Assembly: GCA_050116575.1 (NCBI GenBank)
Contig: JASFOJ010000007.1
Span: forward strand, 1-64,000
Direction: 5' to 3'
From: JAKEGK01 sp050116575
Lineage (GTDB): Bacteria; Pseudomonadota; Gammaproteobacteria; SZUA-152
Length of the DNA: 64,000 nucleotides
This document shows, piece by piece, positions 8,500-17,835 of the stretch. Under the pieces are notes generated by a model. That model had not been told where the DNA came from. It made no database searches and saw only the letters and a list, made by a program, of their open reading frames with translations. The position numbers and the translations under genes were made by a program. The first letter of the stretch is position 1, and every line of letters begins with the position of its first letter.

Positions 8500-11049
8500 C
8501 TATTCTGCTTCTTCTTCTACGTCGGGTTCGATGCGCTCGACGCCCACCAGTTTTTCGCCCTTGCTAAGACCAATGAGACGCACGCCCTGGGTATTGCGGC
8601 CCAGGACGGAGATCTCATCAACCCGCGTGCGCACCAATGTACCGCCGTTGGTAATGAGCATGATTTCATCGTCGTCATTGACCAGCGATGCGCCTACCAC
8701 GTCACCGTTGCGTTCATTGACCTGGATGGACACCACGCCCTGGCCTCCACGGCCGTGAACGGGATAATTCTCCAGCAGCGTGCGCTTGCCGTAACCGTTG
8801 GCGGTGGCCGTCAACACACAGCCGGCACTGGTTTCGTCGGCGGTGATCAGGGAAATCACGCTTTGGCCTTCCGCCATCTTAATGCCCCGAACACCACTGG
8901 CATTGCGGCCCATGGGGCGTACGTTGTTTTCCTTGAACCGGATCACTTTGCCGGCACTGCTGAATAACAACACGTCCTTGTTACCATCGGTAAGGTTGAC
9001 GCCCACCAGCCGGTTGCCGTCCCGCAGATCGATGGCAATAATACCGCTGGAGCGCGGACGGGAAAAATCTTTCAGCGGCGTTTTCTTCACCGTGCCGTTG
9101 GCGGTGGCGAAGAAAATATATTCACCTTCTTTATATTCCTTAACAGGCAGTACCGCGGTTATGCGCTCTTCCGCCTCCAGCGGTAACAAATTCACGATAG
9201 GCTTGCCGCGCGCGGCGCGGCCCGCCTGCGGCAGTTCGAACACTTTTTTCCAGTACACCTTGCCGAAACTGGAAAAACACAAAATGGTGTCGTGGGTATT
9301 GGCGATAAACAGTTTATCAACGAAATCCGTGTCTTTCATGGAGGTGGCCGACTTACCCCGCCCGCCACGGCGCTGCGCCCGGTAATCGGTGAGCGGTTGT
9401 GCCTTGGCGTAACCTTCATGGGACAGCGTCACCACCACGTCTTCCTCGCCGATGAGATCCTCCATGCTGAGGTCCACGTGGGTTTCATTAATCTCGGTGC
9501 GGCGCTTGTCACCGTAGCGGTCTTTAATATCCGCCAGCTCATCGCGAATCACCTGCATCAGGCGCGCTTCGTCCGCCAGGATTTCCCGCAAATCACGAAT
9601 GGTGTCCAGCAGTTCCTTGTATTCCTCGATAATTTTTTCCTGCTCGAGGCCGGTGAGGCGATGCAGGCGTAAATCGAGAATGGCCTGGGCCTGGGCTTCA
9701 CTGAGACGGTAACCTTTATCCGTCAGGCCGAATTCCTCGCCCAAACCATCGGGCCGCGATGCCTGGGCGCCCGCCCGTTCCAACATGTCAATGACGATGC
9801 CCGGCTCCCAGAAATTATCCAACAAACCCTGTTTGGCCTCCGCCGGATTGGCCGCCGCCTTGATCAGGGCGATAATGGGGTCAATGTTGGCCAGCGCCAC
9901 CGCCAGACCTTCCAGGGTATGGGCGCGTTCGCGCGCCTTGCGCAGCTCGAAGACCGTGCGTCGGGTGACCACTTCGCGGCGGTGATCGATAAAAGCGGAA
10001 ATGATCTGCTTGAGGTTCAACAACCGCGGCTGGCCATCGACCAGTGCCACCATGTTGATCCCGAATACCGACTGCATCGATGTCAGGCTATAAAGATTGT
10101 TCAGCAGGACTTCGGCCACTTCACCGCGGCGCAACTCGATAACGATGCGCATGCCTTCCTTGTCGGATTCGTCACGCAGTTCGGAAATGCCGTCGATCTT
10201 TTTGTCCTTGACCAGCTCGGCGATTTTTTCAATGAGCCGCGCTTTATTGATCTGATACGGCAACTCGGTGACGATGATACGCTGTTTGCCGTTGGACTCT
10301 TCTTCGACATGGGTTTTAGCGCGCACATAAATGCGGCCCCGGCCGGTACGATAAGCCTGGATAATCCCCTGGGTACCATTGATAATCCCGGCGGTGGGAA
10401 AGTCCGGCCCGGGGATATGCTCCATCAATCCGCGTACGTCGATGCTCTGATCATCAATATACGCAATGCACGCGTTGATGACTTCGGTAAGATTATGCGG
10501 GGGAATGTTGGTAGCCATGCCCACCGCGATACCCGATGAACCGTTAATGAGCAGCGACGGCAACTTCGACGGAAATACTGCCGGTTCCCGTTCCGACTCA
10601 TCGTAGTTTAAGACGAAGTTGACGGTTTCCTTGTCGATATCCGCCAACAACTCATGAGCAATCCGCGCCATGCGCACTTCGGTATAACGCATGGCCGCAG
10701 CCGCGTCGCCGTCCACGGAACCGAAGTTACCCTGGCCATCCACCAGCATATACCGCAGCGAAAACGGTTGCGCCATGCGCACGATGGTGTCGTATACCGC
10801 CGTGTCGCCGTGGGGATGATATTTACCGATCACGTCGCCGACGATACGGGCGGATTTTTTGTAGGGCTTGTTCCAGTCGTTGCCCAGCACGCTCATGGCG
10901 TACAACACCCGCCGGTGCACCGGCTTCATGCCGTCGCGCACGTCTGGTAAGGCCCGCCCCACGATGACGCTCATGGCGTAATCGAGGTACGACTGCTTCA
11001 TCTCATCTTCGATGTCGATGGGGAGAACTTCTTTTGCGAAATCTACCAT
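8500..11049 (-). CDS. gyrA: DNA gyrase subunit A
   Basis: Breakage-reunion subunit of DNA gyrase, which introduces negative supercoils together with GyrB. The protein is 849 residues. The catalytic tyrosine is Y122 in AAAAMRYTEVRM. The quinolone-resistance-determining region reads HPHGDTAVYD, placing Thr at 83 and Asp at 87. Thr83 is the wild-type residue in Pseudomonas, whereas E. coli has Ser83, so this is lineage-typical rather than evidence of a resistance mutation. The GyrA box QRRGGRG is present, followed by the six-bladed C-terminal DNA-wrapping domain and an acidic tail (EPDVEEEAE). There is no intein or frameshift. It is transcribed on its own or with the downstream serC set. Confidence 0.98.
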   Translation of the reverse strand: MVDFAKEVLPIDIEDEMKQSYLDYAMSVIVGRALPDVRDGMKPVHRRVLYAMSVLGNDWNKPYKKSARIVGDVIGKYHPHGDTAVYDTIVRMAQPFSLRYMLVDGQGNFGSVDGDAAAAMRYTEVRMARIAHELLADIDKETVNFVLNYDESEREPAVFPSKLPSLLINGSSGIAVGMATNIPPHNLTEVINACIAYIDDQSIDVRGLMEHIPGPDFPTAGIINGTQGIIQAYRTGRGRIYVRAKTHVEEESNGKQRIIVTELPYQINKARLIEKIAELVKDKKIDGISELRDESDKEGMRIVIELRRGEVAEVLLNNLYSLTSMQSVFGINMVALVDGQPRLLNLKQIISAFIDHRREVVTRRTVFELRKARERAHTLEGLAVALANIDPIIALIKAAANPAEAKQGLLDNFWEPGIVIDMLERAGAQASRPDGLGEEFGLTDKGYRLSEAQAQAILDLRLHRLTGLEQEKIIEEYKELLDTIRDLREILADEARLMQVIRDELADIKDRYGDKRRTEINETHVDLSMEDLIGEEDVVVTLSHEGYAKAQPLTDYRAQRRGGRGKSATSMKDTDFVDKLFIANTHDTILCFSSFGKVYWKKVFELPQAGRAARGKPIVNLLPLEAEERITAVLPVKEYKEGEYIFFATANGTVKKTPLKDFSRPRSSGIIAIDLRDGNRLVGVNLTDGNKDVLLFSSAGKVIRFKENNVRPMGRNASGVRGIKMAEGQSVISLITADETSAGCVLTATANGYGKRTLLENYPVHGRGGQGVVSIQVNERNGDVVGASLVNDDDEIMLITNGGTLVRTRVDEISVLGRNTQGVRLIGLSKGEKLVGVERIEPDVEEEAE

Positions 11050-11145
11050 TGGGAATGTCTAAAAATTGTTATCGAATTTGTTAGTTGGCAATTGGTGGCT
11101 TTGGTCAATTATCAATCAACCGAATTCCAAGTCACCAAACAGGTT

Positions 11146-11180
11146 ATTATACAAGCCGATTTATCCGCCGAATGATAACA
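11146..11180 (-). promoter_or_regulatory. candidate gyrA promoter (-10 TATAAT)
   Basis: In the 209-base mtnA-gyrA gap the minus strand has a perfect TATAAT at 11151-11146, about 97 bases before the gyrA start. It is preceded by a poor -35 match. This is a motif reading only. Confidence 0.3.
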
Positions 11181-11258
11181 TAATAGTCCTACCTACTGCA
11201 TCTAATAAAAAGGCGTGGAGAAAGGATTTGTGAGCGTCTCAGGTGAATTTAAGTTGCT

Positions 11259-12305
11259 TTATTCGGGTTTTTTTCGCATGGCCGCCATACTTTCCTGACC
11301 GGGCGAGGTAACGGTCCCTTGTTCAGTAACGATCACGTCCACCAGCGATGCCGGAGTGACGTCGAAAGCGGGGTTCCAGGCACTGGCATTGGCGGGGCTA
11401 ACCGGTTGTCCGTGGAACGACAACACTTCGTCGGGCAGGCGTTGCTCGATGGGAATGGATGTACCGTCGGTGAGCGACCAGTCAATGGTGGACGTAGGCG
11501 CCACCACCATGAATTTCACGCCGTGGTAGCGGGCATTCACCGCCAGATTGTAGGTACCAATCTTGTTAGCCACGTCACCATTGGCAGTAATCCGGTCAGC
11601 GCCCACAATAACCCATTGCACTTTGCCCTGCTGCATTAAATAGCCAGCCGCACTGTCAGCAATAAGCGTTACCGGGATGCCGTCCTGCATTAATTCCCAC
11701 GCGGTCAACCGCGAACCCTGCAGCCAGGGACGGGTTTCGTCGGCGAACACCTGGTTTAACTTATTGTCGGAGTATGCGCTACGGATGACCCCGAGTGCCG
11801 TACCGTAACCGCCGGTGGCCAGGGAACCGGTATTGCAATGGGTCAGTACACTTTGGCCGGGTTCGATGAACGCCGCCCCAAGCCGGCCCATGGTGTGGTT
11901 AGCGGCAACGTCCTGCTGGTGAATTTCTTTAGCGGCCTCCAGCAACGGCGTCACCGGATTATCAACCACGCAATCGATCACTTTGCGCATACGCTGGATC
12001 GCCCAGAACAGGTTCACCGCCGTGGGCCGGGATGCCGCCAGCAATTCCAGATCACTTTCCACGAGTTGCTGCCAGGATTCCGGGGACTGCCTGAAACGCT
12101 CTTGTGCCGCCAATACCACCGCGTAGCCAGCGGTAATACCGATGGCCGGCGCGCCACGCACCACCATATCGCGGATGGCCTGCGCGGCCTCCCCGGCGTT
12201 GCGCACATCCAGATAAAGCTGTTCCGCCGGCAGCCGCCGCTGGTCCAGCAATTTCATATGGTCATCACACCATTGTATGGCGCGAATGGTATCATGCGCC
12301 GGCAT
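11259..12305 (-). CDS. mtnA: S-methyl-5-thioribose-1-phosphate isomerase
   Basis: Aldose-ketose isomerase (EC 5.3.1.23) of the methionine salvage pathway, converting methylthioribose-1-phosphate to methylthioribulose-1-phosphate. The 348 residues belong to the eIF2B-alpha-like fold. Signature segments are VRGAPAIGITAGYAV, THCNTGSLATGGYGTALG with the catalytic cysteine, and VGADRITANGDVANKIGTY with the catalytic aspartate. It is divergent from mtaD across a 165-base promoter region. This pairing is the same as in Pseudomonas, where MTA is first deaminated by MtaD. Later salvage enzymes (mtnB, mtnC, mtnD) are not in the window. Confidence 0.96.
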   Translation of the reverse strand: MPAHDTIRAIQWCDDHMKLLDQRRLPAEQLYLDVRNAGEAAQAIRDMVVRGAPAIGITAGYAVVLAAQERFRQSPESWQQLVESDLELLAASRPTAVNLFWAIQRMRKVIDCVVDNPVTPLLEAAKEIHQQDVAANHTMGRLGAAFIEPGQSVLTHCNTGSLATGGYGTALGVIRSAYSDNKLNQVFADETRPWLQGSRLTAWELMQDGIPVTLIADSAAGYLMQQGKVQWVIVGADRITANGDVANKIGTYNLAVNARYHGVKFMVVAPTSTIDWSLTDGTSIPIEQRLPDEVLSFHGQPVSPANASAWNPAFDVTPASLVDVIVTEQGTVTSPGQESMAAMRKKPE

Positions 12306-12393
12306 TGTTAACGTTCCCGTGTATGATCATAAACACTATCAATGTTCCTTTTATTAAAAGGGCGGCCAATGTACCACTTCCCGTTCCCCGGTA

Positions 12394-12416
12394 CCATTGT
12401 TGGATACAAACAATGG
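12394..12416. promoter_or_regulatory. inverted repeat in the mtnA/mtaD divergent promoter region
   Basis: CCATTGTT (12394-12401) and AACAATGG (12409-12416) form perfect 8-bp arms around a 7-base centre, midway between the divergent starts. It may be an operator shared by both genes; this is unproven. Confidence 0.35.
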
Positions 12417-12470
12417 TCTGCCGTGCGGATTTACTTGCATCGATTACCTGCTTGCCGGTAAGGTTCACCC

Positions 12471-13811
12471 ATGCAAGACGTTGATTTACTCATTTTTGCC
12501 CAGTGGGTTGTCACCGTGGATGACGCTGACTCCGTGCTCGAAGAACACGCGGTGGCCGTACACGACGGGCGCATTATGGATATCCTGCCATGGCCTCAGG
12601 CCAGGCAACGCTATCGCAGTGAGAACACGCATCAACTGGATCACCAGGCATTGATTCCCGGTTTGATCAATGCCCACACCCATGCCGCTATGACATTGTT
12701 CCGCGGCCTCGCCGACGACCTTCATTTGATGGAATGGTTACAGGATCACATCTGGCCGGCGGAAGGCAAATGGGTGAGCGACGAATTTGTCCACGACGGT
12801 ACCCTGCACGCCGCGGCGGAAATGATTCGCGGCGGTACCACGTGTTTCAACGATATGTACTTCTTTCCCGATGTCACCGCTCGCGTTATTGACCATTGCG
12901 GCATGCGCGCCACGGTGGGGTTAATTCTCATCGACTTTCCCACGGTATGGGCCAGCGATGCTGATGAATACATCAGCAAAGGCCTGGAAGTGCATGACCA
13001 CTACCGCAGCAATACCCGCATCAATACCGCCTTTGCACCCCATGCGCCGTACACAGTGTCCGACGAACCGTTAACCCGCGTTGAAACCCTGGCCGAAGAA
13101 CTGGATATTCCTGTCCATATCCACGTTCACGAAACCGCTTTCGAAGTGAAACAGGCGGTGGACCAGAACGGTCTACGGCCATTGTCGCGGCTCAATGACA
13201 AAGGCCTTTTGTCTCCGCGGTTACAGGCGGTGCACATGACACAACTGACCGATAAAGAAATTGATTTGCTGGCCACCAGCAACGCCAACGTGGTGCATTG
13301 CCCCGAATCCAACCTGAAACTGGCCAGCGGTTATTGCCCCGTGCAAAAACTGCTGCAATCCGGTGTCAATGTGGCTCTGGGCACCGACGGCGCGGCCAGC
13401 AACAACGATCTGGACATGCTTGGTGAAATGCGCACCGCCGCGCTACTGGCCAAATCCGTAGCGGGCGATGCCAGCGCCTTGCCGGCGCACGCCGCCTTGC
13501 GCATGGCCACCATTAACGGCGCCCGGGCGCTGGGCATCGACAACATCACCGGTTCGCTTGAAAAAGGCAAGGCCGCCGATCTGGTCGCGGTGGACATGGA
13601 AACGCTGGAAACCCAGCCGCTATATAATGTGGTATCCCAGCTGGTGTATTCCACCACGCGTAACCAGGTGAGCAATGTCTGGGTCGCGGGGCAACACTTG
13701 TTGAAAAATCATGTCTTAACGACCATTGACGAAAAGGAAGTGATCAACAAATCCCGCGAATGGAAAGACAAGATCTACCAGAGCGATCGCACCGGGCAAA
13801 CAGAAGTATGA
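12471..13811 (+). CDS. mtaD: 5-methylthioadenosine / S-adenosylhomocysteine deaminase (TrzA/ATZ-type amidohydrolase)
   Basis: Zinc amidohydrolase that deaminates methylthioadenosine and/or S-adenosylhomocysteine to the inosine derivatives. The protein is 446 residues. Metal ligands are visible in order: PGLINAHTHAAMTLFRG (HxH), HIHVHETAFEV, VHMTQLT, and LGTDGAASNNDLDMLGEM with the final aspartate. The segment LADDLHLMEWLQDHIWPAE is characteristic of this subgroup. A good ribosome-binding site (TAAGG, 7 bases upstream) supports the ATG at 12471. It is divergent from mtnA and followed 45 bases later by ubiG, the same order as in Pseudomonas. Both MTA and SAH are by-products of SAM use, which fits the neighbouring SAM methyltransferase. 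Confidence 0.94.
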   Translation: MQDVDLLIFAQWVVTVDDADSVLEEHAVAVHDGRIMDILPWPQARQRYRSENTHQLDHQALIPGLINAHTHAAMTLFRGLADDLHLMEWLQDHIWPAEGKWVSDEFVHDGTLHAAAEMIRGGTTCFNDMYFFPDVTARVIDHCGMRATVGLILIDFPTVWASDADEYISKGLEVHDHYRSNTRINTAFAPHAPYTVSDEPLTRVETLAEELDIPVHIHVHETAFEVKQAVDQNGLRPLSRLNDKGLLSPRLQAVHMTQLTDKEIDLLATSNANVVHCPESNLKLASGYCPVQKLLQSGVNVALGTDGAASNNDLDMLGEMRTAALLAKSVAGDASALPAHAALRMATINGARALGIDNITGSLEKGKAADLVAVDMETLETQPLYNVVSQLVYSTTRNQVSNVWVAGQHLLKNHVLTTIDEKEVINKSREWKDKIYQSDRTGQTEV

Positions 13812-13856
13812 AACCGTAAGCACATAATTCCAAATTTTCAGGCCACACAGACAATC

Positions 13857-14579
13857 ATGACGCAAACCGCACAACCGGACAGACAACAAAACGTCGACCC
13901 TAAGGAAATTGCCAAGTTCGAAGCACTGGCATCACGTTGGTGGGACCCCAACAGCGAATTTAAACCACTGCACGATATCAATCCCTTGCGATTGAACTAC
14001 ATCGACGAACACGCGGGACTGGCCGGCAAACAAGTGATCGATGTGGGTTGCGGCGGCGGTATCCTGGCGGAAAGCATGGCCCATCGCGGCGCCACCGTAA
14101 TGGGTATCGACATGGGTGAAGCACCATTAGGTGTGGCCCGTCTGCACGGCATGGAATCCGGCGTCAATGTTGAGTACCGGCAAACCGGCGCTGAATCCAT
14201 GGCCGAACAGCATGCCGGACAGTATGATATTGTCACCTGCATGGAAATGCTCGAACACGTCCCGGACCCCACCAAAACCATTGCCGCTTGCGCCGAACTG
14301 GTTAAACCCGGTGGTGATGTTTTTTTCTCTACCATCAACCGCAATCCCAAGTCGTTTTTGTTTGCCATCATCGGCGCCGAATACGTGCTGCGGCTATTAC
14401 CCAAAGGCACACACGAATATCGCAACTTCATCCGCCCCTCGGAACTGGAAACCTGGTCACGGCATGCCAGTTTAACGCTAAATCACATGACAGGCATGAG
14501 CTACAACCCGTTAACCAAACAGTATTGGTTGGGACGGGATGTTAACGTGAATTACATGATGCATTTCGTGAAAGACTAA
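13857..14579 (+). CDS. ubiG: ubiquinone biosynthesis O-methyltransferase
   Basis: SAM-dependent methyltransferase performing both O-methylations of ubiquinone synthesis (EC 2.1.1.222 and 2.1.1.64). The protein is 240 residues. The early segment KFEALASRWWDPNSEFKPLH and the SAM-binding motif VIDVGCGGGILAESMA are diagnostic. MEMLEHVPDP and the late block GTHEYRNFIRPSEL follow, with SYNPLTKQYWLGRDVNVNY near the end. It lies directly after mtaD. In Pseudomonas the next genes are mupP and yciK; here a repeat block, rmuC and hpnCDE come before yciK and no mupP is seen. Confidence 0.97.
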   Translation: MTQTAQPDRQQNVDPKEIAKFEALASRWWDPNSEFKPLHDINPLRLNYIDEHAGLAGKQVIDVGCGGGILAESMAHRGATVMGIDMGEAPLGVARLHGMESGVNVEYRQTGAESMAEQHAGQYDIVTCMEMLEHVPDPTKTIAACAELVKPGGDVFFSTINRNPKSFLFAIIGAEYVLRLLPKGTHEYRNFIRPSELETWSRHASLTLNHMTGMSYNPLTKQYWLGRDVNVNYMMHFVKD

Positions 14580-14604
14580 CAGGCCTTGGCTTCGAATAAA
14601 CGCT

Positions 14605-14877
14605 GATCGCCAGCAGGCTGGCTCCTACACAGAAACACCCACGACGGTATATTTTGGCGTAGGAGCCAGCCTGCTGGCGATAAAGCGTTGCCAATATTAG
14701 CCTCGCTTTCCAGCCGCCTATGGCCCATCAGGTAACTGGATGATGGGCACGATTTACCTTTGACGGTTTGACTGCAAGCCCCAGCACCGAATAAGCCTTC
14801 GATCGCCTGCAAGCAGGCTCCTACACAGCAACACCCTTGGCGGTAGATTTTGGTGTAGGAGCCAGCTTGCTGGCGAT
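14605..14877. repeat. composite REP/BIME-like element, copy B
   Basis: Same architecture as the copy at 3384-3659: inverted REP pairs at 14605-14681 and 14801-14877 flank a 119-bp spacer (14682-14800). The spacer matches copy A through a block that begins near CATCAGGTAA, includes an identical stretch of about 32 bases (around 14740-14771), and continues into the second REP pair. Both arms are better preserved here (GCCAGCAGGCTGGC, GCCAGCTTGCTGGC). The conserved spacer shows that the whole ~275-bp unit was copied, not just single REPs. Confidence 0.85.
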
Positions 14878-14984
14878 ACGGCATCACAGACATGCTCCAC
14901 CCTTTCGGGACACTCGTTACCTATCAGACTCCGAAACGACTACCATAAATTACCATCCGCAATTTAACGACATACCTCGGAACA

Positions 14985-15055
14985 GAACAAACCTTTAATC
15001 GCTTTTAAAGCAAGCTCCTACCCCTCAACTTCACACCGAGGCAGGTTCCAGTACA
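14985..15055. repeat. degenerate third REP pair
   Basis: The left arm, ATCGCTTTTAAAGCAAGCTCCTAC near 15000, aligns with the REP unit ATCGCCTGCAAGCAGGCTCCTAC. It is preceded by a diverged version of the spacer end (AACAGAACAAACCTTTA). The right arm around 15035-15055 is barely recognisable. It is probably a decayed unit of the same family. Confidence 0.5.
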
Positions 15056-15099
15056 GGACCCCACTTCGGTTTTGAACAATTGGTGTTACAATACCGCTC

Positions 15100-16422
15100 A
15101 TGTTTGATACCAACCAGATTTTTATTGTTGTCGCGGTGGGACTGATTTCCCTGTTGTTGGGCGCCTTGATTGTCTACCTGCGAAGCCAATCCATTATCAA
15201 CACCCTGCGCGAAACCAACGCGGCATTAAACGCCACCCTGGATTCAGAACGCCAGGCGGCAAATGCACGTATCATGGAGTTGGAAAAGGCGCGGGAAAAA
15301 CTGGCTGAAACTTTCGGCGCTCTATCCAATGAAGCATTAAAGGCCAACAGTGTCGAGTTCCTGAAGCTTGCCAAGGAAAACCTCAAACAGTTTCAAATGC
15401 AGGCGCAAAACGAACTCAGCCAGAAAGAAAAATCCTTCGAAAACCTGGTCAAGCCTATCAAGGAAACCCTGGAAAAAACCGAAAAACAAATCCGCCAAAT
15501 GGAGCACGAACGCAAAGAGGCCCACGGCGCCCTCACCCAGCATTTACAAACCATGATGGAAGCTCACCAGGCGTTACAAGGCGAAACCCGCAATTTAGTC
15601 AACGCCTTACGCCGTCCAGAGGTGCGCGGTCAATGGGGTGAATTAACATTGAAACGCCTGGCTGAACTGGCGGGCATGGTGGAACATTGTGACTTTTACG
15701 AACAGGAACACACAACCACCGGCGAAGGGGCGTTGCGACCCGATATGGTGGTGCGCATGCCCGGCGGCCGGGAAATCGTGGTGGATGTAAAAACCCCGCT
15801 GGATGCTTATATCAGTGCCGTGGAAACCACCGACGAAACTCAGCGGGCCCAACACCTGCAACGCCACACCAAAAATGTGCGCGACCGGGTTAAGGAACTG
15901 TCGAGCAAAGCCTACTGGTCCCAGTTTAAGCAGTCACCGGACTTCGTGGTGCTGTTTATCCCCGGCGAGCAGTTTTTGAGTACGGCACTGGATAACGATG
16001 CCGGATTGCTGGAATTCGCAATGAAACAGAAAGTCATCCTGGCCACCCCCACCAGCATGGTGGCATTAATGCGCGCCATCGCCTATGGCTGGCGACAGGA
16101 GTCACTGGCGGAAAACGCGGTACACATTCGCGAAATCGGCAGCGAGCTTTATCAGCGGTTAGCGACGTTTACCGACCATTTAAGCAAAATGGGCAAGAGC
16201 CTGACCAGTTCCGTGCAGCACTTTAATAAAGCCGTGGGTTCCATGGATACCCGCATACTGCCCAGCGCCAAAAAGTTCACGGAAATGGGCATACACACCG
16301 ACAAGCCCGTTGAGTCATTATCGCAAATTGAAACCACGCCGCGCAGTGTGGAATCAAGTCCGGAGCCGGAACACCAACCGGATGGCAAGAAGAAAAAAAA
16401 CAAGGCGGATAGCGTTGTTTAA
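15100..16422 (+). CDS. rmuC: DNA recombination protein RmuC
   Basis: RmuC family (440 residues). The family is linked to limiting inversion/recombination at short inverted repeats and has a PD-(D/E)xK-like nuclease fold. An N-terminal transmembrane helix (about 7-28, FIVVAVGLISLLLGALIVYL) is followed by a long coiled coil (about 35-170). The RmuC domain then runs to about residue 390, with NALRRPEVRGQWGELTLKRL, RPDMVVRMPGGREIVVDVKTPLDAY and VVLFIPGEQFLSTAL. The C-terminus is a basic tail. It stands alone on the plus strand directly after the REP block. That neighbourhood is notable because RmuC acts on inverted repeats, but it could be coincidence. Confidence 0.94.
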   Translation: MFDTNQIFIVVAVGLISLLLGALIVYLRSQSIINTLRETNAALNATLDSERQAANARIMELEKAREKLAETFGALSNEALKANSVEFLKLAKENLKQFQMQAQNELSQKEKSFENLVKPIKETLEKTEKQIRQMEHERKEAHGALTQHLQTMMEAHQALQGETRNLVNALRRPEVRGQWGELTLKRLAELAGMVEHCDFYEQEHTTTGEGALRPDMVVRMPGGREIVVDVKTPLDAYISAVETTDETQRAQHLQRHTKNVRDRVKELSSKAYWSQFKQSPDFVVLFIPGEQFLSTALDNDAGLLEFAMKQKVILATPTSMVALMRAIAYGWRQESLAENAVHIREIGSELYQRLATFTDHLSKMGKSLTSSVQHFNKAVGSMDTRILPSAKKFTEMGIHTDKPVESLSQIETTPRSVESSPEPEHQPDGKKKKNKADSVV

Positions 16423-16575
16423 CGCCAACAGCGCACCCTCGTTATACCCACAATTGTTAGCGCCCTTGTCGGTGGTAATCCCGAGACAATGTTTGAAAAG
16501 CGATCAGCCGCAACTATTTTCCATCGCTAACATAAACAGCAAATAGCGTTACAGGTTAGAGCCATCCATGAACCG

Positions 16576-16827
16576 TTACTTGTTTTTCTCCTCGCCCTCT
16601 TCGAGTTTTTCCCGTAATGCTTTTTTGCCTTCTTTCACCATTTCCGTGGTTGTTTCCTTGGCTTTGTCGGCGAATTCGCGGGTTTTCTCCTTGGCGATTT
16701 CCGACAGCGGCTTGTCTTCAAAGGGATTGGTCCAGAAATCCTTGTCTTTACCGATGTTGACGCCGAACCAGAGTCCCAGAATAAGCCCGATTACCACGCC
16801 TACGATGTATTTATTCAATCGTTCCAT
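16576..16827 (-). CDS. small single-pass membrane protein with coiled-coil tail, function unknown
   Basis: An 83-residue protein starting at ATG 16827, with AAGG nine bases upstream; a TTG three codons earlier is possible. One glycine-rich transmembrane helix (about 6-24, KYIVGVVIGLILGLWFGVNIG) is followed by a charged, strongly helical tail rich in Lys and Glu (FADKAKETTTEMVKEGKKAL). The layout resembles small YtxH-like envelope proteins, but I cannot assign a family. It is convergent with rmuC and divergent from hpnC. The gene looks real because it has a proper ribosome-binding site and a coherent membrane/coiled-coil layout. Confidence 0.65.
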   Translation of the reverse strand: MERLNKYIVGVVIGLILGLWFGVNIGKDKDFWTNPFEDKPLSEIAKEKTREFADKAKETTTEMVKEGKKALREKLEEGEEKNK

Positions 16828-16863
16828 GTTTTTCAACCTTAGTTGTAAATTAATGTCGACACT

Positions 16864-17736
16864 ATGTTAGCCCAACCGGATAACCGAGTCCAAGCAGCGT
16901 ATCAACATTGTCTTGATATAGTACAGGGACACTATGAAAACTTTCCCGTCGCCTCCCTGTTGCTGCCAAAAAACCTGCGCCGGCCCATCGCGGTGATTTA
17001 TGCCTTTGCCCGCTCCGCCGATGATTTCGCCGATGAAGGTGACCGCCCCCAACAACAGCGGCTCGACCTGTTGAATGGTTATGATCGCAAACTCGACAAA
17101 GTGCAACACGGGGAACCGGACGAAGATATTTTTATCGCCTTGCAGCATGTCATGGTCACCCACCAACTACCGGTCCAGTTGTTCCATGATCTACTCACGG
17201 CGTTTAAGCAGGACGTGACCCAAAAGCGCTATGAGTCATTTGACGATGTCATGAATTATTGCCGCTGTTCAGCCAATCCCGTCGGCCGCCTGTTGCTGCA
17301 CTTGACCGACCAAGCCTCGCCGCAAAACCTGCGGGATTCAGATGCCATCTGCAGTGCCCTGCAGCTCATCAATTTTTTGCAGGACATCGGCCAGGACTAT
17401 GATGAAAATGGCCGTATTTACCTGCCGCAGGACGAAATGCGGCAATTCGGCGTTACGGAAAAGGATATTGCGACCCGGCAATCCACGGACGCCATGCGGG
17501 CATTAATTGACCATCAAACCCGCCGGGCCGGCGCCATGATGCTGGATGGCGCGCCACTGGGCAACCGCATTCCCGGACGCTTCGGCCTGCAACTGCGCAT
17601 GATGATCAACGGCGGGTTACAGGTCCTGAAATTAGTGGAAAATCAAACACAAAGTGTCTTCAAACGTCCCCGCCTGCGTGCGCCGCACTGGCTGAAAATC
17701 ACCGGATACGCATTCACGAAACAATACATCCGCTAA
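16864..17736 (+). CDS. hpnC: hydroxysqualene synthase HpnC
   Basis: Trans-isoprenyl diphosphate synthase family member of 290 residues. In the bacterial three-enzyme route HpnC converts presqualene diphosphate to hydroxysqualene. The first aspartate-rich motif is FARSADDFADEGD and the second is NFLQDIGQDYDENGRIYLP; both are intact. The N-terminal ENFPVASLLLPKNLRRPIAVIYAF is typical of HpnC rather than HpnD. It heads a plus-strand run hpnC-hpnD-hpnE-yciK. Squalene cyclase (shc/hpnF) is not in the window, so whether the product goes to hopanoids cannot be seen here. Confidence 0.93.
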   Translation: MLAQPDNRVQAAYQHCLDIVQGHYENFPVASLLLPKNLRRPIAVIYAFARSADDFADEGDRPQQQRLDLLNGYDRKLDKVQHGEPDEDIFIALQHVMVTHQLPVQLFHDLLTAFKQDVTQKRYESFDDVMNYCRCSANPVGRLLLHLTDQASPQNLRDSDAICSALQLINFLQDIGQDYDENGRIYLPQDEMRQFGVTEKDIATRQSTDAMRALIDHQTRRAGAMMLDGAPLGNRIPGRFGLQLRMMINGGLQVLKLVENQTQSVFKRPRLRAPHWLKITGYAFTKQYIR

Positions 17737-17835
17737 TGACCCGAATTACGAAATTGCCGAAAATCACGGTCTTACATAGAGACTGGCGTTGAGCTCCGGT
17801 ATAATTACCTTTCTATCAATTCCAATATACAGTTC

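Larger units (their letters stand above)
14580..15099. other. ubiG-rmuC intergenic region with REP repeats
   Basis: 520 bases without a gene. About 14605-14877 is the second composite REP element. A third, decayed REP pair follows around 14985-15055. The last ~45 bases hold the rmuC leader. This is where mupP sits in Pseudomonas, so the repeats mark a rearranged junction. Confidence 0.75.

Noticed and set aside
10790..10830. GyrA Thr83 as a possible quinolone-resistance change
   Set aside because: Thr at this position is the natural residue in Pseudomonas-like gyrases; Asp87 is wild type.
14928..14944. CTCCGAAACGACT near 14930 also occurs at the start of the window
   Set aside because: A single 13-base match is expected by chance in 64 kb, and the flanks do not align.
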